Below are positions 1-6,399 of a stretch of DNA of 6,399 nucleotides, piece by piece. Every line of letters begins with the position of its first letter. Position 1 is the first letter of the stretch. Both the position numbers and the translations under genes were made by a program. A model generated the notes under the pieces. It searched no databases, was not told where the DNA came from, and saw nothing but the letters and a program-made list of their open reading frames with translations. Source of the DNA: Candidatus Puniceispirillum sp. (GTDB lineage Bacteria; Pseudomonadota; Alphaproteobacteria; Puniceispirillales; Puniceispirillaceae); the NCBI GenBank assembly GCA_016780525.1, contig JADHLR010000089.1, positions 1-6,399 on the forward strand. The letters are read 5' to 3'.

Positions 1-893
1 CCGGTGCAGATAACCACCAGCGCGGCTGGCGGCAAAAGATCGATATCACTTTCCGGGACAAGATCCGGCAAATCTGTGAGATAGCCGACCTCACGGGCTG
101 CGGAAATCGTCCGGTTTAAGGCCCGGCCAACAACCGCTACCGAACGGCCATTTGCCTGCGCTGCCATACAGATCGACTGAATGCGCGCAACATTGCTGGC
201 AAAACATGTTACCGCAATACGCCCGCTTGCTGTGGCCATGGCCGCGCTCAGGCCTTGTTGGGCGTCGCTTTCTGAACCTGTTCGCCCCGCAACCATGGCA
301 TTGGTCGAATCACCAACCATCGCCAACACCCCGGCATCACCAACAGCGCGCAAACGGCTTTGGTCGGTGTCGCTTCCCAAAATCGGGGTTTTGTCGAATT
401 TCCAGTCACCTGTATGCAAAATCGTTCCGGCGTCTGAGCGGATGGCCAGTGCCGCCGGATCAGGGATCGAGTGATTCAGCGCAATCATTTCGACTTCAAA
501 AGCACCGATCTGACGCGGTGCATTCATCCCCATCTCATGCAGTGGAATTTCAAAATCACCGCGTGATTCGGCCAATTTGCGGCGCAGTAACGCCAGGGTG
601 AAGGCACTGCCATACACCGGACAGCCGATTTGCGACCATAAATAGGGAATCGCCCCAAGGTGATCCTCGTGACCATGGGTCAGAACAAGACCAGCTAATT
701 TATCACGCCGCTCGGCAATAAATTTGAGATCAGGCAAAATCACATCAACGCCGGGGGTGCTGTCATCGGGAAACGAAATTCCCAGATCAACCATAATCCA
801 GCTATCCTGATAATGGTAAAGATTGACATTCATGCCAATCTCGCCTGATCCCCCAAGCGGAACGAATAGCAGATCATTTTGTGAATAGGTCAT
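1..893 (-). CDS. rnj: Ribonuclease J (metallo-beta-lactamase/beta-CASP nuclease), 3' end cut by window edge
   Basis: Partial gene: 297 codons are visible, and roughly 250 more would lie beyond base 1, since the family is usually about 550 residues. RNase J is a cytoplasmic zinc-dependent ribonuclease with 5'-to-3' exonuclease and endonuclease activity in RNA maturation and decay. The N-terminus carries LGGSGEIGMN (residues 13-22). The metal-binding motif HGHEDH is at 73-78, a further conserved His is in NHSIPDP (His141), and the metal ligand Asp163 lies in TGDWKFD. GDSTNA (194-199) and FASNVARIQS (231-240) mark entry into the beta-CASP domain. The frame breaks off at CTG near residue 297. The C-terminal beta-CASP motifs and the dimerisation domain are outside the window. 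The ATG at 893 follows the coaX stop after one base (TAATATG), with AAGAG five bases upstream, so translation is probably coupled to coaX. Family assignment is very secure; exonuclease versus endonuclease balance cannot be judged. Confidence 0.96.
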   Translation of the reverse strand, partial: MTYSQNDLLFVPLGGSGEIGMNVNLYHYQDSWIMVDLGISFPDDSTPGVDVILPDLKFIAERRDKLAGLVLTHGHEDHLGAIPYLWSQIGCPVYGSAFTLALLRRKLAESRGDFEIPLHEMGMNAPRQIGAFEVEMIALNHSIPDPAALAIRSDAGTILHTGDWKFDKTPILGSDTDQSRLRAVGDAGVLAMVGDSTNAMVAGRTGSESDAQQGLSAAMATASGRIAVTCFASNVARIQSICMAAQANGRSVAVVGRALNRTISAAREVGYLTDLPDLVPESDIDLLPPAALVVICT

Positions 894-894
894 A

Positions 895-1674
895 TTAACT
901 CTTGTTCAGTGCGTATATACGCACCAGTCCTTTTAACGTTAAATCAACATCAACGGTCAGTGAACCGTCGATATGTTCAGCGAACAGCCGGGCCAACCCG
1001 CCGGTTGCAATCGCCGGCAAAGCCGCGCCATGCGCCTGCCGCAACCGGCCTAACAACCCTTCAACCATGCCGACATACCCCCAAAACACCCCGGCATGCA
1101 TGGCCGACACTGTGTCGGTACCAAGCACGGGCATATCTGCACGCCATGGTTTTACCGCAATGCGCGGCAAACGGGCTGTTGCCATATATAGGGCCTCAAC
1201 AGACAAATTAACACCCGGTGCGATAATGCCGCCCTCATAAGACCCATGCGGGCCAATCAGATCAAGCGTTGTCGCCGTTCCAAAGTCAATAATAACGGCA
1301 GGTAACTGATGATGCGCCGCAGCGGCAACAGCATTGACCAACCGGTCGGCACCCGCCTGTTCGGGTTGGCCAATATTCACAGAAATACCAAGATCAACAT
1401 CAGCATCACCAACGCATAATGCTTGCTGATCAAAGGCACGCTGTGCCAAATCCACCAATTTGGGCTGAATATCGGGCACCACGCTGGCGATCACCACCCC
1501 GTCAACATCGCTAACCTTTATGTTTTTTAATGTCATCAGCTGTGTCAGCCACACAACATATTCATCGCTGCTACGCCGGCTATCAGAACTGATCCGCCAG
1601 CAAGCGACCTGCATGTCTCCGTCATACAGGGCAAACACTATATTCGTATTTCCGCAATCAATAACCAGCAGCAT
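895..1674 (-). CDS. coaX: Type III pantothenate kinase
   Basis: Catalyses ATP-dependent phosphorylation of pantothenate to 4'-phosphopantothenate, the first committed step of coenzyme A synthesis, in the cytoplasm. The 259-residue length is normal for CoaX. It belongs to the ASKHA (actin-like kinase) fold. The phosphate-binding loop DCGNTN is at residues 6-11, GADR at 108-111 (Asp110 is the expected catalytic acid/base), the second phosphate motif DFGTATTLD at 130-138, GGIIAPG at 148-154, and the adenosine-side TGGLA at 224-228. All key residues are present, so it should be active. The family is known to need a monovalent cation and to resist CoA feedback inhibition, unlike CoaA. The ATG at 1674 starts three bases after the birA stop. 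Only a weak AGG lies about ten bases upstream, so translation probably depends on coupling to birA. Other kinases of similar fold do not share this motif set. Confidence 0.97.
   Translation of the reverse strand: MLLVIDCGNTNIVFALYDGDMQVACWRISSDSRRSSDEYVVWLTQLMTLKNIKVSDVDGVVIASVVPDIQPKLVDLAQRAFDQQALCVGDADVDLGISVNIGQPEQAGADRLVNAVAAAAHHQLPAVIIDFGTATTLDLIGPHGSYEGGIIAPGVNLSVEALYMATARLPRIAVKPWRADMPVLGTDTVSAMHAGVFWGYVGMVEGLLGRLRQAHGAALPAIATGGLARLFAEHIDGSLTVDVDLTLKGLVRIYALNKS
899..903 (-). promoter_or_regulatory. Ribosome binding site of the RNase J gene
   Basis: AAGAG on the minus strand lies five bases before the ATG at 893 and inside the last codons of coaX. It supports that ATG as the RNase J start and implies that ribosomes terminating on coaX are next to the re-initiation point. 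Confidence 0.55.
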
Positions 1675-1677
1675 CCA

Positions 1678-2445
1678 TTAAAAACCTATTAGTTCGACGT
1701 CACCGGTGGTGATATGATGGCTTGCCCCGGATTGATCAAGCAAAACCAACCCGCCATCCAGAGCGAGCGCATCACAGATACCGGTCACTTTCCGGCCAGC
1801 AATAGTTACCGTAACGTTTTGTTTCATATGCAAAGCATGCGCAAGCCATAAGTCACGCAATGGCGCAAATCCATCTTGTTCCCATGTATCATAATAGAAT
1901 TTCAACCGGTGCAGATAGTTTTTTGCAAGCGCTTCGGGTGCCGGCAAAACGCCGGGGAAATCGGCAAACCCAATCGGCGGATGCGGGTTGTGGTCAAGCG
2001 GCGCAATGGCGGCGATATTGATACCACTGCCAATAATCAGGCTGTTACCATCTGCCTCAAGCAACACACCCGCGACCTTGCGACCATCGACCAGAACATC
2101 ATTTGGCCATTTCAATCCAATCACCGGCAGCCGGGCCGCCGCGTCATGCTGGCGAATCTGTTCGGTCAAATGGCGCTCAACCACATCACATATGGCCAGC
2201 GCAGTGGCAAAAGACAAGGCGAACCATCCGGCGACCGGGGACGATGGGTAAAGCAACACCGACACATACATGCCGCCGCGCTGTGACGCCCATTGACGCC
2301 CCTGTCGTCCGCGGCCAGCGGTCTGTTCATGCAGCAAAAAGGCACTGCCGGTCGCCGCGCCGGCGCGCGCTGCGGCTTTCGCCAAATCGGATGTCGACGT
2401 GCCTGTATCCCGGCATGAGAGCGTCCAGCCGTGGATGTCTGTCAT
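1678..2445 (-). CDS. birA: Biotin--[acetyl-CoA-carboxylase] ligase, monofunctional (no DNA-binding domain)
   Basis: Activates biotin with ATP to biotinyl-5'-AMP and transfers it to a lysine of biotin carboxyl carrier proteins, chiefly the acetyl-CoA carboxylase subunit AccB; cytoplasmic. At 255 residues it begins directly with the catalytic domain. The winged-helix repressor domain of the 321-residue E. coli BirA is missing, so it is a class I ligase and is unlikely to repress biotin genes. The adenylate-binding GRGRQGR is at residues 44-50, the catalytic KWPND at 112-116, GRKVAGVLLE at 121-130 and GSGIN at 139-143. A small SH3-like C-terminal domain spans about 208-255. One oddity is that the usual STN signature near the N-terminus reads STS (17-19). 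The ATG at 2445 lies 16 bases after the nuoN stop, with GGGG nine bases upstream. Identification is secure; the effect of the STS change is unknown. Confidence 0.96.
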   Translation of the reverse strand: MTDIHGWTLSCRDTGTSTSDLAKAAARAGAATGSAFLLHEQTAGRGRQGRQWASQRGGMYVSVLLYPSSPVAGWFALSFATALAICDVVERHLTEQIRQHDAAARLPVIGLKWPNDVLVDGRKVAGVLLEADGNSLIIGSGINIAAIAPLDHNPHPPIGFADFPGVLPAPEALAKNYLHRLKFYYDTWEQDGFAPLRDLWLAHALHMKQNVTVTIAGRKVTGICDALALDGGLVLLDQSGASHHITTGDVELIGF

Positions 2446-2454
2446 GCCGTGCTA

Positions 2455-2458
2455 CCCC
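2455..2458 (-). promoter_or_regulatory. Probable ribosome binding site of birA
   Basis: A GGGG run in the 16-base nuoN-birA gap, nine bases before the birA ATG. It is an imperfect Shine-Dalgarno core, but the only candidate in the gap, and it fits the GGGG-type sites seen before nuoM and nuoN in this window. Confidence 0.4.
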
Positions 2459-2461
2459 GTT

Positions 2462-3916
2462 TTAAAAGGGGGCCATCAATGCCACAGTTGCTGTATCGGC
2501 GGCCTCGATGATCGAATTCAGCCCGGCAAAGAACAGCATAATCACCGCCATTGACACACCAAGAACCAGCTTATTGGCAAGCGGCACATCCGCATCGAGC
2601 GGCGCCTCACTATCCTCGAAATACATAATCTTGATAATGCGTAAATAGTAAAAGGCACCGATGACGCTCATCACCACGCCGATCACCGCCAATGGCACCA
2701 GCCCCGCATTGACCGCCGCTAAAAACACGTACCATTTGCCAAAAAATCCAGCTAATGGTGGGATTCCAGCCATGGAAAACATCATCACCATCAAACCAAG
2801 CGCAAAGAGTGGCTGGGTTTTGGACAGGCCACGCAAATCCGAAATACGGGTTGCCGACTGACCATCACGTCGCATCAACAAAATGATAGAAAAAGTGCCA
2901 ACCCCCATAAACACATAGCTTGTCATGTAAATCATCACGCCGAACACCCCATCATGCGAGCCGGCAGCCAGCCCGGCCAGCGCATAGCCCATATGCGCAA
3001 TTGATGAATAGGCCATCATCCGCTTGATATCGCTCTGCATGATCGCGCCCAAAGCACCAACCAGCATCGAGGCCACCGACAACGCCATAATCACCTGTGA
3101 CCATTCCACCGCAATGCTGCCAAAAGCGCCATAGGTCAGCCGCAGCATCAACGCAATAGCCGCCACTTTTGGGGCGATGGCAAACAGGGCTGTGACCGGG
3201 CTTGGCGAGCCTTCATACACATCTGGCGTCCACATGTGGAACGGTGCTGCCGATACCTTAAAGGCGATACCGGTGATCATAAACACCATGCCGATGATAA
3301 ATGCGACTGGCAATTCAGTGTCGGCAACCGCTGCCGCAATCCCGGCAAAGCTTGTTGTGCCGGCAAACCCATAAACAAGCGACGCCCCATATAACAACAT
3401 GCCGGATGACAGCGCCCCCAGCAGAAAATATTTGAGGCCGGCTTCTGACGAGCGCAATGAATTGGTGCGCATCGCCGCCACCACGTAAAGTGGCAAGGAC
3501 TGGAGTTCAACCGCCATATATAATGACATCAGATCATTCGCCGAAATCATCAGCATCATGCCGACCAGTGACAGCATCACCAGCAGCGAAAATTCCGGCT
3601 TATTGATATCATCGCGCTCAAGCGGGGTAATTGACATAAACACCGCCGCAAAGCTGCCCATCAATACCAATATTTTCATATAATGCGCAAAAGCATCGGC
3701 GCGGAACATGCCGCCAAAGGCGGTTTCTTGCGCTGGCGATACAGACAATACTGTGAACGCCGCCAGAACAATGCCAAGCAGTGTCAGATGCGCAACCCGG
3801 CGGGCATTTGCCGCACCGTCACCGCCATATGCGGCCACCAGAACCAACATAAGTGCAAAACTTGCCAATATTATTTCAGGCAAAGCCGGTAACATATCTG
3901 CCAGTTCAAAAACCAT
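2462..3916 (-). CDS. nuoN: NADH-quinone oxidoreductase subunit N
   Basis: Antiporter-like membrane subunit of respiratory complex I, one of three proton-pumping modules in the inner-membrane arm. At 484 residues it is almost exactly the length of E. coli NuoN (485) and is hydrophobic throughout, consistent with the family's 14 transmembrane helices. The pumping residues are present by motif: Glu137 in AVELQSLPLY (helix 5), Lys220 in AFKVSAAPFHMWTPDVYEGS (helix 7), Lys250 in IAPKVAAIAL (helix 8) and Lys394 in GFFGKWY (helix 12). The helix 9-10 signature QSDIKRMMAYSSIAHMGY is at 294-311. The ATG at 3916 is preceded by GGGGA with six bases of spacing. The 34-base gap after nuoM is the largest in the window and contains an 11-codon bridging reading frame. 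No truncation or frameshift is seen. Motif context separates it clearly from the paralogous NuoM and NuoL, and it closes the nuo gene series here. Confidence 0.98.
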   Translation of the reverse strand: MVFELADMLPALPEIILASFALMLVLVAAYGGDGAANARRVAHLTLLGIVLAAFTVLSVSPAQETAFGGMFRADAFAHYMKILVLMGSFAAVFMSITPLERDDINKPEFSLLVMLSLVGMMLMISANDLMSLYMAVELQSLPLYVVAAMRTNSLRSSEAGLKYFLLGALSSGMLLYGASLVYGFAGTTSFAGIAAAVADTELPVAFIIGMVFMITGIAFKVSAAPFHMWTPDVYEGSPSPVTALFAIAPKVAAIALMLRLTYGAFGSIAVEWSQVIMALSVASMLVGALGAIMQSDIKRMMAYSSIAHMGYALAGLAAGSHDGVFGVMIYMTSYVFMGVGTFSIILLMRRDGQSATRISDLRGLSKTQPLFALGLMVMMFSMAGIPPLAGFFGKWYVFLAAVNAGLVPLAVIGVVMSVIGAFYYLRIIKIMYFEDSEAPLDADVPLANKLVLGVSMAVIMLFFAGLNSIIEAADTATVALMAPF

Positions 3917-3918
3917 AG

Positions 3919-3954
3919 CTATTCCCCAAAAACACCAATCAGTTCAGCCATCAT
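3919..3954 (-). other. 11-codon reading frame bridging nuoM and nuoN (possible coupling leader)
   Basis: An ATG overlaps the nuoM stop as ATGA, with a second ATG directly after it. The frame runs MMAELIGVFGE and ends at TAG two bases before the nuoN ATG, so it spans the whole intergenic gap. I see no Shine-Dalgarno sequence of its own; translation would need re-initiation by ribosomes finishing nuoM. It could pass ribosomes on to nuoN, or be chance in a 34-base gap. No function is claimed for the peptide. Confidence 0.2.
3923..3927 (-). promoter_or_regulatory. Ribosome binding site of nuoN
   Basis: GGGGA on the minus strand, six bases before the nuoN ATG at 3916. It sits inside the last two sense codons (GGG GAA) of the short reading frame that bridges nuoM and nuoN, so a ribosome translating that frame would cover this site. 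Confidence 0.55.
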
Positions 3955-5456
3955 CGCGCCGCAAACAGCGCCACACCACTGGCTTTCAAATCATCAAGAA
4001 TGAATTGTATCGACAATTCCATCACATCCAGCAACGCCATCGGATACACCCCGAAAAACAACACCAAAATCGTCAAGGGCAGAAAGATGCCATATTCACG
4101 AGGCTGCATCCGCTCCATTGACTGAACTTCGGCGCTCACAACCTGTCCAAACATCACCCGGCGATACAGCCACAACATATAGGTCGCGCCCAACACCAGC
4201 CCACTGGCAGTAAACAGCGCCAGCCATGTGTTGGCCTGCCAGGCGCCAACCAGAACCAGCATCTCGCCAACAAAGCCGCTGGTGCCGGGCAATCCAACCG
4301 ATGCCAGCATCATGAACATAAAGAATACCGCATATCGTGGCATCACCGCGGTGACACCGCCATAGGCACTTATCTCGCGGGTGTGCAGCCGGTCATACAC
4401 AACACCAACGCAGAAAAATAACGCGGCGGATACCAGACCATGGCTGATCATCTGGAACATTGCACCGGCGATGCCCTGTTCATTCATCGAAAAAATGCCA
4501 ATCGTCACAAAGCCCATATGCGCAACGGATGAATAGGCGATCATTTTTTTCATGTCGCTTTGCGCCAACGCCACCAGCGATGTATAAATCACCGCCACCA
4601 CCGATAATACAAAAATCAGCGGCGCAAAAAATTCAGATGCCGAGGGGAACATCGGCAGGGAAAACCGCAAAAACCCGTATCCCCCCATTTTCAGCAATAC
4701 CCCGGCCAGAATCATCGAACCAGCCGTTGGCGCCTCGACATGCGCGTCAGGCAACCATGTATGAACGGGCCACATCGGCACTTTCACCGCAAATGATGCG
4801 AAAAATCCTAAAAACAGCCAGTTTTGCAAGCCCGTTGCAAATTCATGTGACGTCAGTAACGGAATATTGGTGCTGCCAGCATCGATATACATCACCAGCA
4901 TACAAACCAGCATCAGCACAGAGCCAAGCAGCGTGTAGAGGAAAAATTTGAACGCCGCATATACCCGGCGTGGCCCACCCCAGACGCCAATGATCAAAAA
5001 CATCGGGATCAGCACAGCTTCGAAAAACAGATAGAACATCAACATGTCGAGCGACACAAACATCCCGATCATCATGGTTTCCAGAACCAGAAAAGCGATC
5101 ATATATTCGCGCACGCGATTAGCAATGCTGCGCCAGCTGGCAAGAATTGCCAGCGGCATCAAAAAGGTTGAAAGCAAGACAAATGGCATCGAAATGCCAT
5201 CAACCCCCATATGATAGCTGATGCCGGTATCGCCAAGCCAGACACGTTTTTCTTCAAACTGATAGCCGGATGCAGCGCTGTCAAACCCGATCAAAATGAC
5301 CAGAGACACCAAAAATGTAAAGGCAGATACCCATAACGCCACAGTGCGTGAATTATGCGCGACGGTGTCATCATCACCGCGAATAATCAACAGGAACAAC
5401 ACCCCCGCCAATGGCATAAATGTGATTATAGATAAAACAGGCCAGTTATCGATCAT
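3951..5456 (-). CDS. nuoM: NADH-quinone oxidoreductase subunit M
   Basis: Second antiporter-like, proton-translocating subunit of complex I, in the inner membrane between NuoL and NuoN. The protein is 501 residues from this ATG (E. coli 509) and hydrophobic, consistent with 14 helices. Numbering from the GTG form, the pumping residues are Glu147 in YLFFEAVLIPMF (helix 5), Lys226 in FAVKVPMWPVHTWLPDAHVE (helix 7), Lys257 in GVLLKMGGYG (helix 8) and Glu399 in GFVGEMLVL (helix 12, where NuoL and NuoN carry Lys). The SDMKKMIAYSSVAHMGF signature is at 301-317. Two adjacent in-frame starts exist: GTG at 5459 and ATG at 5456. I chose the ATG because AAGGGG (5464-5469) is seven bases from it but only four from the GTG; the difference is one residue. 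The gap to the nuoL stop is four bases, so the genes are probably translationally coupled. Complete and intact. Confidence 0.97.
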   Translation of the reverse strand: MIDNWPVLSIITFMPLAGVLFLLIIRGDDDTVAHNSRTVALWVSAFTFLVSLVILIGFDSAASGYQFEEKRVWLGDTGISYHMGVDGISMPFVLLSTFLMPLAILASWRSIANRVREYMIAFLVLETMMIGMFVSLDMLMFYLFFEAVLIPMFLIIGVWGGPRRVYAAFKFFLYTLLGSVLMLVCMLVMYIDAGSTNIPLLTSHEFATGLQNWLFLGFFASFAVKVPMWPVHTWLPDAHVEAPTAGSMILAGVLLKMGGYGFLRFSLPMFPSASEFFAPLIFVLSVVAVIYTSLVALAQSDMKKMIAYSSVAHMGFVTIGIFSMNEQGIAGAMFQMISHGLVSAALFFCVGVVYDRLHTREISAYGGVTAVMPRYAVFFMFMMLASVGLPGTSGFVGEMLVLVGAWQANTWLALFTASGLVLGATYMLWLYRRVMFGQVVSAEVQSMERMQPREYGIFLPLTILVLFFGVYPMALLDVMELSIQFILDDLKASGVALFAAR

Positions 5457-5460
5457 CACC

Positions 5461-6399
5461 CTACCCCTTGAACCGCAGTACGTACCAACTGATCAGCACC
5501 ACCACGCCAATCAACATGGCAAATGCGTAATGAAACACAAAGCCTGTTTGAATCCGCGAACATGCGCCTGAAATTCGGTAGACCAACGCCGACATGCCAT
5601 CCGGGCCAAATCCATCAATCGTATCGCGGTCACCGCGCAGCCAGAAGAAATGGCCAATGCGTACCGCTGGCTTCACAAAAATCAGGTCATATAATTCGTC
5701 AAAATACCATTTGTTGAAGAGAAACATATGCAATGGCCGGAACAGACCGGCAATCCGTGCCGGCAAACCAGTGAAGACGACATAGCAGATCACCGCAAGG
5801 ATGACGCCACTGGCGGCCAGAACAATCGGCAGCATTTTCACCCAAACCGGCACATGATGGGCATTTTCCATGGCGGTATGCGTTGGCAGAATGAAAATTG
5901 AGTCACCCCAAAACTGTTGCCAGTTTGTCCCGACAAATAATTCATAGCCCAACCAGCCAGAGAAGATCGCCCCGATCGCCAACACCAGCAATGGCAAGGT
6001 CATAACGATGGGTGATTCATGCACATGTGCCATCACTTCGGCGCTTGCCCGCGGCTTGCCGTGAAACGCCAGAATCAACAGCCGCCAGCTATAAAAGGCG
6101 GTGAGGAAAGCCGCCGCACAGCCCATCCAGAACGCAAAGCTACCAACCGTTGAATGCGCAGCATAGGCGGCTTCCAAAATCATATCCTTGGAATAATAGC
6201 CGGCAAAAAACGGGAACCCGGCCAAGGCCAGAGAGCCGATCCACATCATCGCATAGGTGACCGGCACTTTCCGCCAGATGCCACCCATATTCCTCAGATC
6301 CTGTTCATCTGACAGCGCATGGATCACCGATCCGGCACCAAGGAACAGCAATGCCTTAAAAAACGCATGTGTCGTCAGATGGAACATCGCTGCCGGATA
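5461..6399 (-). CDS. nuoL: NADH-quinone oxidoreductase subunit L, 5' part outside window
   Basis: Largest antiporter-like subunit of complex I, at the distal end of the membrane arm, carrying the long lateral helix along the other pumping subunits. The last 312 residues are visible. By motif alignment with E. coli NuoL about 327 are missing, so the true start lies beyond base 6399. The ATG at 6387 is internal: the frame stays open to the edge (YPAA precedes it). Within the visible part, His7, His11 and Lys15 of FHLTTHAFFKALLFLGAGS match the E. coli His334, His338 and Lys342 spacing, and Lys71 in GYYSKDMI corresponds to the helix-12 Lys399. Residues about 215-260 (NKWYFDELYD, then GDRDTIDGFGPDG) form the C-terminal region typical of alphaproteobacterial and mitochondrial-type NuoL, followed by a final membrane helix near the C-terminus. 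It ends at TAG, four bases before the nuoM ATG. No damage is seen in the visible part. Confidence 0.97.
   Translation of the reverse strand, partial: YPAAMFHLTTHAFFKALLFLGAGSVIHALSDEQDLRNMGGIWRKVPVTYAMMWIGSLALAGFPFFAGYYSKDMILEAAYAAHSTVGSFAFWMGCAAAFLTAFYSWRLLILAFHGKPRASAEVMAHVHESPIVMTLPLLVLAIGAIFSGWLGYELFVGTNWQQFWGDSIFILPTHTAMENAHHVPVWVKMLPIVLAASGVILAVICYVVFTGLPARIAGLFRPLHMFLFNKWYFDELYDLIFVKPAVRIGHFFWLRGDRDTIDGFGPDGMSALVYRISGACSRIQTGFVFHYAFAMLIGVVVLISWYVLRFKG
5464..5469 (-). promoter_or_regulatory. Ribosome binding site of nuoM (decides the start)
   Basis: AAGGGG, formed by the last two sense codons of nuoL (AAG GGG) just before its TAG stop. Spacing is seven bases to the ATG at 5456 and four to the GTG at 5459, which favours the ATG. 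Confidence 0.6.

Noticed and set aside
152..601. 149-codon open frame on the plus strand near the start of the window
   Set aside because: It is antisense to the RNase J frame, which carries all the expected metal-binding motifs. The plus-strand product has no recognisable domain.
2330..2400. GC-rich inverted-looking sequence (gccggcgcgcgctgcggc) as a possible terminator or regulatory hairpin
   Set aside because: It is within the 5' coding part of birA, encodes an Ala/Arg-rich helix and lacks a following T-run in the direction of transcription.
2446..2461. Possible operon boundary or promoter between nuoN and birA
   Set aside because: Only 16 bases separate the genes and they hold just a GGGG-type ribosome binding site. 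A promoter inside the end of nuoN cannot be excluded, but I see no convincing -35/-10 pair.
1876..2465. Three overlapping plus-strand open frames opposite birA
   Set aside because: All overlap each other and the secure birA gene on the other strand. Composition is Arg/Pro-rich, typical of antisense shadows.
3277..3510. 77-codon minus-strand open frame inside nuoN in another frame
   Set aside because: It is embedded in nuoN out of frame, Cys/His/Arg-rich without motif spacing, and has no independent start signal.
4460..4951. 163-codon open frame on the plus strand opposite nuoM
   Set aside because: It lies wholly antisense to a strongly conserved gene, has low-complexity Pro/Ser/Arg-rich composition and no recognisable motif. 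It is a shadow of nuoM codon use.
5880..5960. His-rich segment of NuoL (PTHTAMENAHHVPVW) as a possible metal site
   Set aside because: A similar His-containing loop is, as I recall, common in alphaproteobacterial NuoL; nothing here suggests a special metal centre.
1..6399. Mobile elements, CRISPR arrays, tRNA/rRNA genes, toxin-antitoxin or defence genes
   Set aside because: I looked on both strands and found no repeats with regular spacing, terminal inverted repeats, tRNA-like cloverleaf or accessory-gene motifs. The window is almost fully occupied by six housekeeping genes.

Overview
This window is ordinary core chromosome of a bacterium, most likely an alphaproteobacterium. Every gene I can support lies on the minus strand, tightly packed, so the window reads backwards along one transcription unit. 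In transcription order the genes are nuoL (3' part), nuoM, nuoN, birA, coaX and the 5' part of an RNase J gene. Intergenic gaps are 1 to 34 bases and I see no internal promoter or terminator. The alphaproteobacterial assignment rests on three things: the end of the nuo operon running into birA, coaX and RNase J; a BirA without a DNA-binding domain; and the protein signatures, especially the NuoL C-terminus and the RNase J N-terminus. Base composition looks near 50% G+C by eye. That would suit a moderate-GC lineage such as marine SAR116 or Rhodospirillales-like bacteria, but the lineage is only a guess.

Region by region: 6399-5461 holds the last 312 codons of nuoL. 5456 (or 5459) to 3951 is a complete nuoM and 3916-2462 a complete nuoN. 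Together these are the three antiporter-like, proton-pumping membrane subunits of respiratory complex I. 2445-1678 is a monofunctional biotin-protein ligase, 1674-895 a type III pantothenate kinase, and 893-1 the first 297 codons of ribonuclease J, cut by the window edge.

The first three genes build the membrane arm of NADH:quinone oxidoreductase. The next two supply cofactor functions: biotin attached to carboxylases, and the first step from pantothenate to coenzyme A. Acetyl-CoA carboxylase uses both biotin and CoA, so the pairing makes metabolic sense, although no direct functional link to complex I is shown. RNase J is a 5'-end-dependent ribonuclease involved in RNA processing and decay.

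I found no mobile element, CRISPR array, RNA gene, toxin-antitoxin pair or foreign-looking segment, and no sign of an undescribed system. The points worth a second look are small: an 11-codon reading frame that exactly bridges nuoM and nuoN, a double start codon in nuoM, a substituted residue in a BirA signature, and a well-preserved paralogous DNA segment shared by nuoM and nuoN.
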